Origin: Rhizobium esperanzae
GTDB lineage: Bacteria > Pseudomonadota > Alphaproteobacteria > Rhizobiales > Rhizobiaceae
Direction: 5' to 3'
DNA: 64,000 bases
Assembly (NCBI RefSeq): GCF_002204185.1
Contig: NZ_MXPU01000017.1
Location: forward strand, 62,001 to 126,000
Positions 8,101 to 16,349 of the stretch are shown here, piece after piece. The notes beneath the pieces were generated by a model. It had not been told where the DNA came from, made no database searches, and was given only the letters and a program-made list of their open reading frames with translations. Numbering within the stretch: position 1 is the stretch's first letter; the number at the start of each line of letters is the position of its first letter. A program made the position numbers and the translations under genes.

Positions 8101-8889
8101 TCAACGGAGCTCGCCGAGGTCGAATGCATCGACATCCTCCAGAAGTTCCACCAGCCCCTTCACCGCATGGGCAATCAGCGCCTCGCCCTTTTCGGCCGTC
8201 GCAACCGCGGCATTGCCTGCGACGCCCGATTTATTGAGATCCAACATCTTCCAGCCGAAGGCATGCGGGCCGTAGGCGCGCAGGTGCTTGAAGCGGGTGG
8301 CGAATTCCGTCTGCCGCGAGGGAAAATCCTCAGCCTTTGCCATGTCTACCTTGTCTTGGTGAAGCGCCAGCATGACCGAAGTCTCGATATCGCCGCCATG
8401 GATACCGATCGCCTTTTCCTCCGGTGCAATCACGCCATCCGGCAGGCCGAAACGGGTCCAGCTCGTCGCCACAGCCAGCATGGCAAAACGGACCCGCGCC
8501 TCGGTCGCGACGACTGATATCAGAGGCGAATTGCCGCCATGGGCGTTCAGCATCACGAATTTGCGAATGTCTCTCTTCGCCAGCCTTTCGGCAATGCCGA
8601 GCCAGCGGTTGACCGCTTCGTCGAAGGCGAGCGTCTTCGTTCCTTCAACATCCATGTGCTCTATGGAATAGCCGACCGATTCGGCGGGCAAGAAGGTGAC
8701 CGGCAGGCCGGCGGGCAGGGCCGCCTTCAATCGTCCGGCGATGCCTTCGGCAATCAGCGTGTCGGTTTCGAAGGGCAGGTGAGGGCCGTGCTGCTCATGG
8801 GCGCCGAGCGGCAGCACGGCGATCGGGCGGCGTGCGCCGGGGGCGCGAACCGAGCCGCTGTCGTCGAAGCGGGGCGAAGGCATCATCAT
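8101..8889 (-). CDS. creatininase-family amidohydrolase
   Basis: A 262-residue protein of the creatininase/MftE/ArfB superfamily, metal-dependent amidohydrolases acting on cyclic or formylated amides. The N-terminal motif LPLGAHEQHGPHLPFETD supplies the metal-binding Glu, His and Asp; a second conserved block is LNAHGGN, and a third is IHGGDIETS, whose His and Glu complete the two-metal site. All are intact. Start is one of three consecutive ATGs at 8883-8889. No signal peptide. It is divergent from the MarR gene, with about 85 bases between. The substrate is not determined; true creatininase activity should not be assumed. Confidence 0.88.
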   Translation of the reverse strand: MMMPSPRFDDSGSVRAPGARRPIAVLPLGAHEQHGPHLPFETDTLIAEGIAGRLKAALPAGLPVTFLPAESVGYSIEHMDVEGTKTLAFDEAVNRWLGIAERLAKRDIRKFVMLNAHGGNSPLISVVATEARVRFAMLAVATSWTRFGLPDGVIAPEEKAIGIHGGDIETSVMLALHQDKVDMAKAEDFPSRQTEFATRFKHLRAYGPHAFGWKMLDLNKSGVAGNAAVATAEKGEALIAHAVKGLVELLEDVDAFDLGELR

Positions 8890-8974
8890 CCGGTCGTTGC
8901 CTCTTGTTTATGACGAGATCATGGGCAATGTCATATCGCAGCGGCGTCGGGGCTTAAAGATCAAAGGGATGGCT

Positions 8975-9487
8975 ATGGGAAAGAAGCATAAGGACGGCAA
9001 GAAGAGCAAGTCCAAGAAGAAGGACCAGACGGAGTACACGCTTGTCGATCTTTCTCCGGCGCTCACCCAGGCGGCCCGTTCCATGCGCACGGTGCTCTCG
9101 CGCAACCTGTTCGAAAGCGGTCTCTATGCCGGCCAAGACGGCGTCATTCTCTCGCTTGCCGAGAGCGATGGCATGACGGCGGGCGGTCTTGCGCAAAAGC
9201 TCGGCGTCAAGGCGCCGACGATGACGCGGACGATTGGCCGCATGGAGGCGCAGGGCTTTCTCGAGCGCAAGCCCGATGCCGAGGATGCGCGCCTCACCAA
9301 GGTCTATCTCACTGCGCTCGGCCGTGACAGCGTGCGGGCGATCGAAATGGCGGCCTCGGCCTGCGACAGGCTGGCGACGCAGGAATTTTCAGAAAAGGAA
9401 ATCCGCAATCTGGTTCGCCTGCTGAAGGCGATCGACGCCAATCTGCAGGCGGAAGCGCATGCCATTGAAGAGCCGGACGAAGACTGA
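8975..9487 (+). CDS. MarR-family transcriptional regulator
   Basis: A 170-residue winged-helix regulator. The N-terminus is unusually lysine-rich (MGKKHKDGKKSKSKKKDQ). The MarR core follows: helix 1 (ALTQAARSMRTVLSRNL), the DNA-recognition helix in LAQKLGVKAPTMTRTIGRME, and the wing with RKPDAEDARLTKVYLTALGR, which includes the typical D-R signature. The start at 8975 is preceded by AAAGGG at six bases; an ATG at 8969 is also in frame. It is divergent from the creatininase gene, which is a plausible target. Ligand unknown. Confidence 0.87.
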   Translation: MGKKHKDGKKSKSKKKDQTEYTLVDLSPALTQAARSMRTVLSRNLFESGLYAGQDGVILSLAESDGMTAGGLAQKLGVKAPTMTRTIGRMEAQGFLERKPDAEDARLTKVYLTALGRDSVRAIEMAASACDRLATQEFSEKEIRNLVRLLKAIDANLQAEAHAIEEPDED

Positions 9488-9518
9488 AATTTCTCCTGAA
9501 AGACGAATTGCCTCCGCC

Positions 9519-9547
9519 GGTTAAATCTTTTAATTAAACAGTTTAAG
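9519..9547. promoter_or_regulatory. AT-rich palindromic promoter region of the LacI gene
   Basis: A strongly AT-rich island in GC-rich surroundings contains the exact 10-base palindrome TTTAATTAAA at 9528-9537, flanked by TTAAAT and GTTTAA. It lies about 70 bases upstream of the GTG start of the LacI regulator, a normal place for an autoregulatory operator or promoter. The assignment is by position and symmetry only. Confidence 0.35.
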
Positions 9548-9605
9548 GGCCGCGCCGGTTTCCGGCATGGTCTTACTGTCTTGCGTGCTGCCTGGAGGAG
9601 GACAC

Positions 9606-10628
9606 GTGGCCCAGAAGATCAAGCTTTCGACAATTGCCGAGACGCTCGGCATTTCAACGGCGACCGTGTCGCTCGCCTTGCGCGACAGTCCGCTGGTTGC
9701 CGGCAATACGCGGGAGAAGATCAAGGAGCAGGCGCGCGCGCTCGGCTACATCTACAATCGCCGTGCCGCCAGCCTGCGCACCTCGCGCTCCGGCATCATC
9801 GGCGTCGTCGTCCACGACATCATGAATCCGTTCTACGGTGAGATCCTGAAGGCGATCGAAAGCGAGCTCGATCGCAGCCGCCACACCTTCATCCTTTCCA
9901 ATCACTATGACAATGTCGAGAAACAGCGCACCTTCATCGAGACGCTCCTGCAGCTCGGCGGCGACGGTGTGATCATGTCGCCGGCGATCGGCACGCCGCC
10001 CGAGGACGTGCAACTGGCGGAAGAAAACGGTATGCCGGCGATCCTTGTTGCCCGCTCGATGGAGGGGCAGGACCTGCCGACCTATCGCGGCGACGACAGC
10101 TACGGCATCTCGCTTGCCACCAACCACCTGATCGGCCTCGGCCACCGCTCGATCGCGATGATCGGCGGTACGGACCAGACATCCACCGGCCGCGACCGCT
10201 ACCAGGGCTATGTCAATGCCCTGCGCAAGGCGGGCATCGAAGTCGATCCGAATCTGCGCATTCCGGGCCCCCGCTCGAAGCAGGGCGGTTTCGAGGCGGC
10301 GGTGCATTTCCTCTCGCTGCCGCAGAAGCCGACGGCGGCCGTTTGCTGGAACGATCTCGTCGCGATCGGCCTGATGAACGGCATTGCCCGCGCCGGCCTG
10401 GTGCCGGGCCGGGATATCTCCGTCACCGGTTATGACGATCTCGAGGAGGCTTCGATCGCCACGCCGGCGCTGACAACCGTCTGGAACGGCCAGACCGAAG
10501 TCGGCCGTCTGGCCGCGCGCGCGCTTCTCGACCGTCTTGCCGGCAGCCACGAACCGGACGGCATGCATTTGATCAAGCCGGAAATGCGCATCCGCCAGTC
10601 GACCAGTCCCCATCGGCCCCGCGCCTGA
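9606..10628 (+). CDS. LacI-family transcriptional regulator
   Basis: A 340-residue repressor. Residues about 5-25 form the LacI helix-turn-helix (LSTIAETLGISTATVSLALR), followed by the hinge helix (NRRAASLRTSRS) and a periplasmic-binding-protein-like effector domain (GIIGVVVHDIMNPFYGEI to ISVTGYDDLEEASIATP). The frame is open further upstream, but the GTG at 9606 has GGAGGAGG five bases before it and gives the standard N-terminus. It is followed 26 bases later by a 2-hydroxyacid dehydrogenase in the same direction, its likely partner and possible target. Effector unknown. Confidence 0.92.
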   Translation: MAQKIKLSTIAETLGISTATVSLALRDSPLVAGNTREKIKEQARALGYIYNRRAASLRTSRSGIIGVVVHDIMNPFYGEILKAIESELDRSRHTFILSNHYDNVEKQRTFIETLLQLGGDGVIMSPAIGTPPEDVQLAEENGMPAILVARSMEGQDLPTYRGDDSYGISLATNHLIGLGHRSIAMIGGTDQTSTGRDRYQGYVNALRKAGIEVDPNLRIPGPRSKQGGFEAAVHFLSLPQKPTAAVCWNDLVAIGLMNGIARAGLVPGRDISVTGYDDLEEASIATPALTTVWNGQTEVGRLAARALLDRLAGSHEPDGMHLIKPEMRIRQSTSPHRPRA

Positions 10629-10654
10629 ACCAGACTCTGTCCAAGAGGAAAGCC

Positions 10655-11620
10655 ATGTCCCGCATCGCCATTCTCGTTCCCGGGAAGATACACGAACGTG
10701 TTCTCGAAAGGCTGAAGGATCGTTTTGAAATCATCGCTGTCGTCCGCGAGGAAAAGCTGGCGCTCGACAGCGACACCGCCGGCCGCATCCGCGGCGTCGC
10801 CGTCTCCGGCGCCTTTCCCGGCAGTTGGATGGACCAGTTGCCTGGCGTCGAGGTGATCGCCAGTTTTGGCGTCGGTTATGACGGCATGGATGTCAAACGG
10901 GCCGCCGAAAAGGGCATCGTCGTCACCAATACGCCCGACGTCCTGAATGACGAGGTTGCCGACACGGCGATTGGCCTGCTCCTGAACACGATCCGCGAAT
11001 TGCCGCGGGCCGAAGCCTGGCTGCGTGCCGGCAACTGGAAGCCGGGCACGGCTTATCCGCTGTCACGGTTCTCGCTCAAGGGCCGTCATGTCGGGCTCTA
11101 CGGCCTTGGCCGCATTGGGCTCGAGATCGCGAGGCGGCTGGAGCCGTTCAAGGTGAAGATCAGTTATCACACACGTTCGCGCCATGCGGATGCGCCCTAC
11201 GATTATCACCCGACGCTGAAGGGCTTGGCGGAGGCGGTGGATACGCTGATTGCCATCGTTCCGAAGACGCCGCAGACGCATAAGACGATCGATGCCGATA
11301 TCCTGGCCGCTCTCGGTCCGAACGGAATTCTCGTCAATGTCGGCCGCGGCTGGACGGTTGATGAAGAAGCGCTGAGCGCCGCCCTCGCGTCAGGCGCGCT
11401 CGGTGCTGCCGGTCTCGACGTCTTTTATGAAGAGCCGAGCGTGCCGTCCGGACTGCTGGAACCGGCCAATGCCGTGCTGCTGCCGCACGTTGCCTCGGCC
11501 TCCGTGCCCACGCGCATGGCGATGGCCGACCTGGTCGCCGACAATCTCATCGCCTGGTTCGAGAGGGGGGCGGCGCTGACGCCGGTGCCGGAAACGCCGC
11601 AGAAGCTCAACCGAGACTGA
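10655..11620 (+). CDS. D-isomer-specific 2-hydroxyacid dehydrogenase (glyoxylate/hydroxypyruvate reductase type)
   Basis: A 321-residue NAD(P)-dependent dehydrogenase that reduces 2-keto acids to D-2-hydroxy acids. The substrate domain (ASFGVGYDGMD, VTNTPDVLNDEVAD) flanks a Rossmann domain with GLYGLGRIG. Catalytic residues are visible: Arg in NVGRG, Glu in DVFYEEP and His in LPHVAS. These features are close to glyoxylate/hydroxypyruvate reductases, but the exact keto acid is uncertain. It sits 26 bases behind the LacI regulator, forming a likely two-gene unit, and ends facing the amidotransferase gene; a palindromic repeat lies between the two stops. Confidence 0.9.
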   Translation: MSRIAILVPGKIHERVLERLKDRFEIIAVVREEKLALDSDTAGRIRGVAVSGAFPGSWMDQLPGVEVIASFGVGYDGMDVKRAAEKGIVVTNTPDVLNDEVADTAIGLLLNTIRELPRAEAWLRAGNWKPGTAYPLSRFSLKGRHVGLYGLGRIGLEIARRLEPFKVKISYHTRSRHADAPYDYHPTLKGLAEAVDTLIAIVPKTPQTHKTIDADILAALGPNGILVNVGRGWTVDEEALSAALASGALGAAGLDVFYEEPSVPSGLLEPANAVLLPHVASASVPTRMAMADLVADNLIAWFERGAALTPVPETPQKLNRD

Positions 11621-11644
11621 GTTCAGCTGCCTCCGAGACCGTCG

Positions 11645-11672
11645 TGCGTCCCTGAGGACGCACAAAGGACGC
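11645..11672 (+). repeat. short palindromic intergenic repeat, copy 1
   Basis: TGCGTCC, loop CTGA, GGACGCA forms a perfect hairpin, followed by CAAAGGACGC. The core GACGCACAAAGGACGC recurs in reverse orientation at 25412-25438 and, with one base missing, at 20070-20095. Here it lies between two convergent genes and could also act as a transcription terminator. Confidence 0.65.
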
Positions 11673-11709
11673 TTGTTCTTTCCGGAATTCGGCACCGATG
11701 TTCGATGCG

Positions 11710-12489
11710 CTAGGCGATCGCCTGCGCGGTGACAGCCGCCAGTTTGCCGGCAGCGTAGCCGCGGACGGCGTCGCCGAAGGCGGTAAACAGCCGGTTCGAC
11801 GCCTTGTCGGTTTCGGCCCAATATTCCGGATGCCATTGTACGCCGACGGCGAAGGCCCCGGCGTCGATGACGGAAACGGCCTCCACCGTGCCGTCTTCGG
11901 CGGTCGCTTCCACCTGCAGGCGCGGCGCGGTTCTGGCGATCGCCTGGCGATGCAGCGAATTCACGCGGATATCGCCCGGGCCGAGAATGCCTGATATGCA
12001 GGAGCCTTCCCTGACATGGACGGTCTGGCGGATGGCGTACATGCCGTCACGGTCGACGCCCTCCGGCCGGCGATGGTCCCAGACTCCGGGCTGCTCGTGG
12101 ATCTCGCTTGCCAGCGAACCGCCGAGAGCGACGTTCAGTTCCTGAATGCCGCGACAGATGGCGAGCAGCGGGATGGCGCGGTCGATGGCGCGGCGAATGA
12201 GCGGCAGGCTGGTGGCGTCGCGGGCCGGGTCGAAGGGGCCGTCCCGGTCGGTCGCCTCGGCGCCGTAAAGCGAGGGATGCACATTGCTGGCCGAGCCCGA
12301 TACCAGCAGACCATCGACGCGGTCGAGCACCGCGTCGGGATCGTAGCCTGCCTCGAAGGCTGGAATCATGAAGGCCATGACGCCGGCCGCGTTCAATGCG
12401 GCACTGAGATATTGATGCTGGACGGCATGCCAGGTCGCGCCGTCGAAGCTGCGGATATCGGCAGGAATGGCAACGATCGGTTTCGTCAT
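11710..12489 (-). CDS. gamma-glutamyl-gamma-aminobutyrate hydrolase family protein (PuuD-like class I glutamine amidotransferase)
   Basis: A 259-residue peptidase C26-type hydrolase. The nucleophile elbow LAICRGIQELNVALGG holds the cysteine (about residue 112), and GVQWHPEYW supplies the His and Glu of the triad. The N-terminus (KPIVAIPADIR) is typical. Known relatives cleave gamma-glutamyl-GABA in putrescine breakdown; no other puu genes are nearby, so the substrate is open. The ATG at 12489 is preferred over the frame extension to 12549 because the family begins there. It is divergent from the TRAP binding-protein gene. Confidence 0.88.
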   Translation of the reverse strand: MTKPIVAIPADIRSFDGATWHAVQHQYLSAALNAAGVMAFMIPAFEAGYDPDAVLDRVDGLLVSGSASNVHPSLYGAEATDRDGPFDPARDATSLPLIRRAIDRAIPLLAICRGIQELNVALGGSLASEIHEQPGVWDHRRPEGVDRDGMYAIRQTVHVREGSCISGILGPGDIRVNSLHRQAIARTAPRLQVEATAEDGTVEAVSVIDAGAFAVGVQWHPEYWAETDKASNRLFTAFGDAVRGYAAGKLAAVTAQAIA

Positions 12490-12779
12490 GTTTGCACCGG
12501 TAAAATCTTCTGCTCGTCGTTTTTGCCGCCAGAACCACCGTGAAGTCAACGCCTGGTTTTGTCCGATGAGCCATTGCGCCGCAAACGACGCCGCGGCTCC
12601 GGGGCTCGCGCTAAGCTGCTGATTTTGATGGGCGCCTCGCGCGCTCCCTATTGCTATCCTGATGCCAAAGGCTAATAGACTAAAGCTTGAATCGCGGCCC
12701 CCTCCATGCTTAGCTCTGCCCTCGCTGCGGGTAGGGATGAAGATTGGCCGCGCAGTGCCATCTATACGGGAGGTTTTTG

Positions 12780-13886
12780 ATGGATCGTCGTTCGTTTTTC
12801 AAGAAGGCGGGAACCGCCGGTGCCGGCGCAGTTGCCGCAACGGCGCTGGCAGCGCCTGCGATCGCGCAAGAGAATCCAAAGATCGCGTGGCGCATGACGT
12901 CGTCGTTTCCGAAGAGCTTGGATACGATCTATGGCGGTGCCGAAGACATCGCCAAGCATGTTGCCGCCGCGACCGACGGCAATTTCACCATCCAGCCTTT
13001 CGCAGCCGGTGAAGTGGTGCCGGGCCTGCAGGCCGTCGATGCGGTGGCCGCCGGCACGGTCGAGGCGGCACATACCACCTCCTATTATTTCGTCGGCAAG
13101 GATCCGGCCTATGCCTTCGGAACAGCCATCCCGTTTGGATTGAACAGCCGCCTGACCAACGCCTGGTTCTACGAAGGCAACGGCAATACGCTGATGAACG
13201 AGTTCTATGCCACGCAGGGCATGTATGCCCTGCCGGCCGGCAATACCGGCGCACAGATGGGCGGCTGGTTCCGCAAGGAAATCAATACGCTTGACGATCT
13301 GAAGGGCGTGAAGATGCGCATTGCCGGCCTTGCCGGACGCATCATGGAGAAGGTCGGTGTCGTCCCGCAGCAGATCGCCGGCGGCGACATCTACCCGGCG
13401 CTTGAAAAGGGAACGATCGATGCGGCTGAGTTCGTGGGTCCCTATGACGACCTGAAGCTCGGCTTCCACAAAGTGGCGAAATACTACTATTACCCGGGCT
13501 GGTGGGAAGGCGGCCCGACGGTGCACGCCTTCTTCAATCTGGATAAATGGAGCAACCTGCCGAAGCATTATCAGGCAGCGCTCACCGACGCCTGCGCCTT
13601 CGCCAACACCAACATGCTGGCGAAATACGATATGAAGAACCCGACGGCGCTGAAACAGCTCGTTGCGGAGGGTGCGACGTTGCGCCCGTTCAGCCAGGAG
13701 ATCATGGAAGCCTGCTTCCAGGCGGCAATGGGCATCTACGGCGAAATCTCGGCCAACAACCAGTATTTCAAGAAGATCTACGAGGACCAGACCGCCTTCA
13801 AGCGCGACGCCTATCTGTGGATGCAGCTTTCGGAATACACCTTCGATACGTTCATGATGATCCAGCAGCGGGCCGGAAAGCTCTAG
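12780..13886 (+). CDS. dctP: TRAP transporter substrate-binding protein (DctP family)
   Basis: A 368-residue periplasmic binding protein. The N-terminus has a twin-arginine signal (MDRRSFFKKAG, then an alanine-rich stretch ending AIAQE), so export as a folded protein through Tat is likely. The mature part shows the DctP pattern: SFPKSLDTIYGGAED, GVKMRIAGLAGRIMEKVG and GTIDAAEFVGPYDD. A GGGAGG site precedes the ATG at 12780. It resembles the TakP-type group (2-oxo acids), but the ligand is not certain. Unusually, the membrane subunits are on the opposite strand, converging on this gene across a shared terminator. Confidence 0.9.
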   Translation: MDRRSFFKKAGTAGAGAVAATALAAPAIAQENPKIAWRMTSSFPKSLDTIYGGAEDIAKHVAAATDGNFTIQPFAAGEVVPGLQAVDAVAAGTVEAAHTTSYYFVGKDPAYAFGTAIPFGLNSRLTNAWFYEGNGNTLMNEFYATQGMYALPAGNTGAQMGGWFRKEINTLDDLKGVKMRIAGLAGRIMEKVGVVPQQIAGGDIYPALEKGTIDAAEFVGPYDDLKLGFHKVAKYYYYPGWWEGGPTVHAFFNLDKWSNLPKHYQAALTDACAFANTNMLAKYDMKNPTALKQLVAEGATLRPFSQEIMEACFQAAMGIYGEISANNQYFKKIYEDQTAFKRDAYLWMQLSEYTFDTFMMIQQRAGKL

Positions 13887-13929
13887 GCTTTCCGCGACCG
13901 GCATCGACGCTTTAGGCGAATGCAAGCAA

Positions 13930-13956
13930 AAACCCCGGATCGTTGATCCGGGGTTT
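13930..13956. terminator. bidirectional rho-independent terminator
   Basis: AAACCCCGGATC, loop GTT, GATCCGGGGTTT forms a perfect 12-base stem, with a T-rich tract to the right and an A-rich tract to the left. It separates the convergent dctP and dctM genes and suits both. Confidence 0.9.
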
Positions 13957-13968
13957 GTTTTTGGTGGG

Positions 13969-15462
13969 CTATTTGGCTGGCGCCGGCGGAGCCCCCGGCA
14001 GGCCGTTCAGCGGCGGCAGGGAGAGCCCCGGTATCTGCGGCGAGCCGTTGCCGCCGCCGCCCACGGGCGGCAGGCCGAACTGGCCGCCAAAGCCCGGCAC
14101 TTCGATCTTGATCGAGTTCGGATCGACCTTCGGGCCATGGTCCAGCCAGTAGGTGACCGATTGCGGCCAGAAGATCACGATCGCAACCAGGATGATCTGC
14201 ATGCCGACCCAGGGCAGGGCGCCCATGTAGATATCCGAGGTCTTGACGTCCTTGCTGGCGATCGAGCGGAGGTAGAACAGCGCAAAACCGAAGGGCGGAT
14301 GCATGAAGCTGGTCTGCATGTTGACGCAGATCAGCACGCCGAACCAGATCAGGTCGATCCCGAGGCTGGAGGCGACGGGGGCGAGCATCGGAATGACGAT
14401 GAAAGCGATCTCGAAGAAATCGAGAAAGAAAGCGAGCACGAAGATGAAGATGTTGACGAAGATCAGGAAACCGACCGGGCCGCCGGGAATGCCCGACAGC
14501 ATATGCTCGATCCAGCGCGAACCATCCATGCCCTGGAAGACCAGGCTGAAACAGGTGGAGCCGATCAGGATCATCACCACCATTGACGTAATATGGGTGG
14601 TCGACGTCATCGCTTCGCGGATCAGCGGCCAGGTGAGACGGCGGTTCATGGCTGCCAGCGCCATGGCGCCGACGACGCCGAGCGCGCCGGCTTCCGTTGG
14701 CGTGGCAAGGCCCATAAAAATCGTCCCGAGCACGAGGAAGATCAGCACGATCGACGGCACCATGCCCATCAGCACTTTCGCCAAAAGCGCCCAGTTGAAA
14801 TCGCCGCGCACCTCTTTCGGCAGCGGCGGCATCGATTTCGGCTGGATGATCGACATCACCAGGATGAAGAGCACGAAAATCGTCACCTGCAGGATCGAGG
14901 GGCCGATGGCGCCGAGATACATGTCGCCGACCGATCTGCCGAGCTGGTCGGCGAGGACGACGAGCACGAGCGAGGGCGGGATCACCTGCGTTATGGTGCC
15001 GGAAGCGGCGATGACGCCGGTGGCAAGGCGCGGGCTGTAGCCGTAGCGCAGCATGATCGGCAGCGAGATCACCCCCATGGTGATGACGGAGGCGGCTACC
15101 GTGCCGGTGATTGCGCCGAGCACGGCGCCGACGAGGATGACGGCATAGGCGAGGCCGCCGGGAATGCCGCCGAAGAGCTTGCCGGTGCCTTCGAGCAGAT
15201 CCTCGGCAAGGCCGCAGCGTTCTAATATCGCTCCCATGAAGGTGAAGAAGGGAATGGCGAGCAAGAGGTCGTTGGAGACGATGCCGAAAAAGCGCAGCGG
15301 CAGCGCTTGCAGAAAGGCTTCGCTGAAATGGCCGGTAACGATGCCGATGATGCCGAAGAACATGCCGACGGCGGCAAGCGAAAATGCGACCGGAAAGCCG
15401 TAGAGCATGAAAATGACCATGCCCAGGAACATGGCCGGCGGAATGATGCCGAAATCAAACAA
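13969..15462 (-). CDS. dctM: TRAP transporter large permease (DctM)
   Basis: A 497-residue inner-membrane protein with about twelve hydrophobic segments, the channel subunit of a TRAP system. Family hallmarks include IPFFTFMGAILERCGLAEDLL, GAVLGAITGTVAASVITMG, TPTEAGALGVVGAMA and the LATGVIAASGTITQVIPPS region. The C-terminus is extended by a glycine/proline-rich tail (from about residue 460) that most DctM proteins lack. The start is TTG at 15462, with a GGGGGGAACGG stretch ahead. It follows dctQ by 20 bases, so the two are one operon; the binding protein is encoded opposite. Confidence 0.93.
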   Translation of the reverse strand: MFDFGIIPPAMFLGMVIFMLYGFPVAFSLAAVGMFFGIIGIVTGHFSEAFLQALPLRFFGIVSNDLLLAIPFFTFMGAILERCGLAEDLLEGTGKLFGGIPGGLAYAVILVGAVLGAITGTVAASVITMGVISLPIMLRYGYSPRLATGVIAASGTITQVIPPSLVLVVLADQLGRSVGDMYLGAIGPSILQVTIFVLFILVMSIIQPKSMPPLPKEVRGDFNWALLAKVLMGMVPSIVLIFLVLGTIFMGLATPTEAGALGVVGAMALAAMNRRLTWPLIREAMTSTTHITSMVVMILIGSTCFSLVFQGMDGSRWIEHMLSGIPGGPVGFLIFVNIFIFVLAFFLDFFEIAFIVIPMLAPVASSLGIDLIWFGVLICVNMQTSFMHPPFGFALFYLRSIASKDVKTSDIYMGALPWVGMQIILVAIVIFWPQSVTYWLDHGPKVDPNSIKIEVPGFGGQFGLPPVGGGGNGSPQIPGLSLPPLNGLPGAPPAPAK

Positions 15463-15482
15463 AACCGTTCCCCCCAGGCGCG

Positions 15483-16022
15483 CTACTGCAGCGGCTTTTC
15501 GTATTTGGTGTCGATGCTGATTTGGCCGGTCAGCGCTGCGATCCGCTTGATCAGCTCGGAAACGCCCTGAAGGGAAAGCAGTGCGAAGCCGGCGACGAGG
15601 ATCAGCTTGACGGGCCAGCGGATCAGCCCACCGGCATTGCCCGATATTTCCCCCTGCCGGTAGGAAAGCGCGAAGAAGGGCCAGCAGAGCCAGGTCAGGA
15701 AGACGCAGACGGGGATGAGGAACAGGATGAGGCCGACGATGTCGATCCAGATCTTCGCCTTCTCGGACACTGCGCCATAAATCAGGTCGACACGAACGTG
15801 CTCATTGTTGCGCAGCGCATGCGAGGCGCCGAGCATGACGACGAAGGCGAAGAGGTACCACTGGATCTCAAGCCAACCGTTCGAACTGTAGTTGAAGGTG
15901 TAGCGGACGATGGCATTACCGGCGCTGATGAGACAGCAGAACAGGATCATATATTCGGAAAGTTCGCCCATGATCCGACTGACCGAATCAATCAGCCGGC
16001 TTGCCGCCAGAAGTATCGACAT
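15483..16022 (-). CDS. dctQ: TRAP transporter small permease (DctQ)
   Basis: A 179-residue membrane protein with four hydrophobic segments, the small partner subunit of the TRAP permease. The conserved block around residues 50-80 (WLEIQWYLFAFVVMLGASHALRNNEHVRVDL, read as segments) is diagnostic. The ATG at 16022 follows AAGGGA. It is the first gene of the leftward dctQM unit. A six-base-pair hairpin (16043-16059) lies about 20 bases upstream in its leader. Confidence 0.9.
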   Translation of the reverse strand: MSILLAASRLIDSVSRIMGELSEYMILFCCLISAGNAIVRYTFNYSSNGWLEIQWYLFAFVVMLGASHALRNNEHVRVDLIYGAVSEKAKIWIDIVGLILFLIPVCVFLTWLCWPFFALSYRQGEISGNAGGLIRWPVKLILVAGFALLSLQGVSELIKRIAALTGQISIDTKYEKPLQ

Positions 16023-16349
16023 TCGTTTCCCTTATTTTTGTCCTGCCGTTTTTCGGCAGCTTTCCCTCTTTGGAATCGGTGTAGACCACGGCTTTTGAAA
16101 TTGGAAGGATAAATGCCTCGCGTTGGAGCATAGTCTAAGTCGCAACAGGCAGCGTCTATGGTCCGCCAATGTTTTAACAACCCAAGCGTGGATAAATTAT
16201 TTTATGAATCTCGCCAGTAGGGTGCATTATCTCGCGTAAGCTGTGGTGTTCATCTGCTGGTTTTAGAAAATTTGACCAAATGTTTGATTCGATTGAAATC
16301 AATTTTTAAAGGGTTGGGCTTAGAATCCCCGCGCACAGGGAAAGTGTGG
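16023..16349. other. divergent intergenic region between dctQ and the EAL gene
   Basis: No gene is seen. On the dctQ side, CTGCCG-TTTTT-CGGCAG at 16043-16059 forms a hairpin in the dctQ leader. On the right, the sequence is AT-rich with TTGACC near 16272 and the inverted repeat ATTGA-AA-TCAAT near 16297, likely the promoter area of the phosphodiesterase gene. No operator can be named. Confidence 0.5.
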
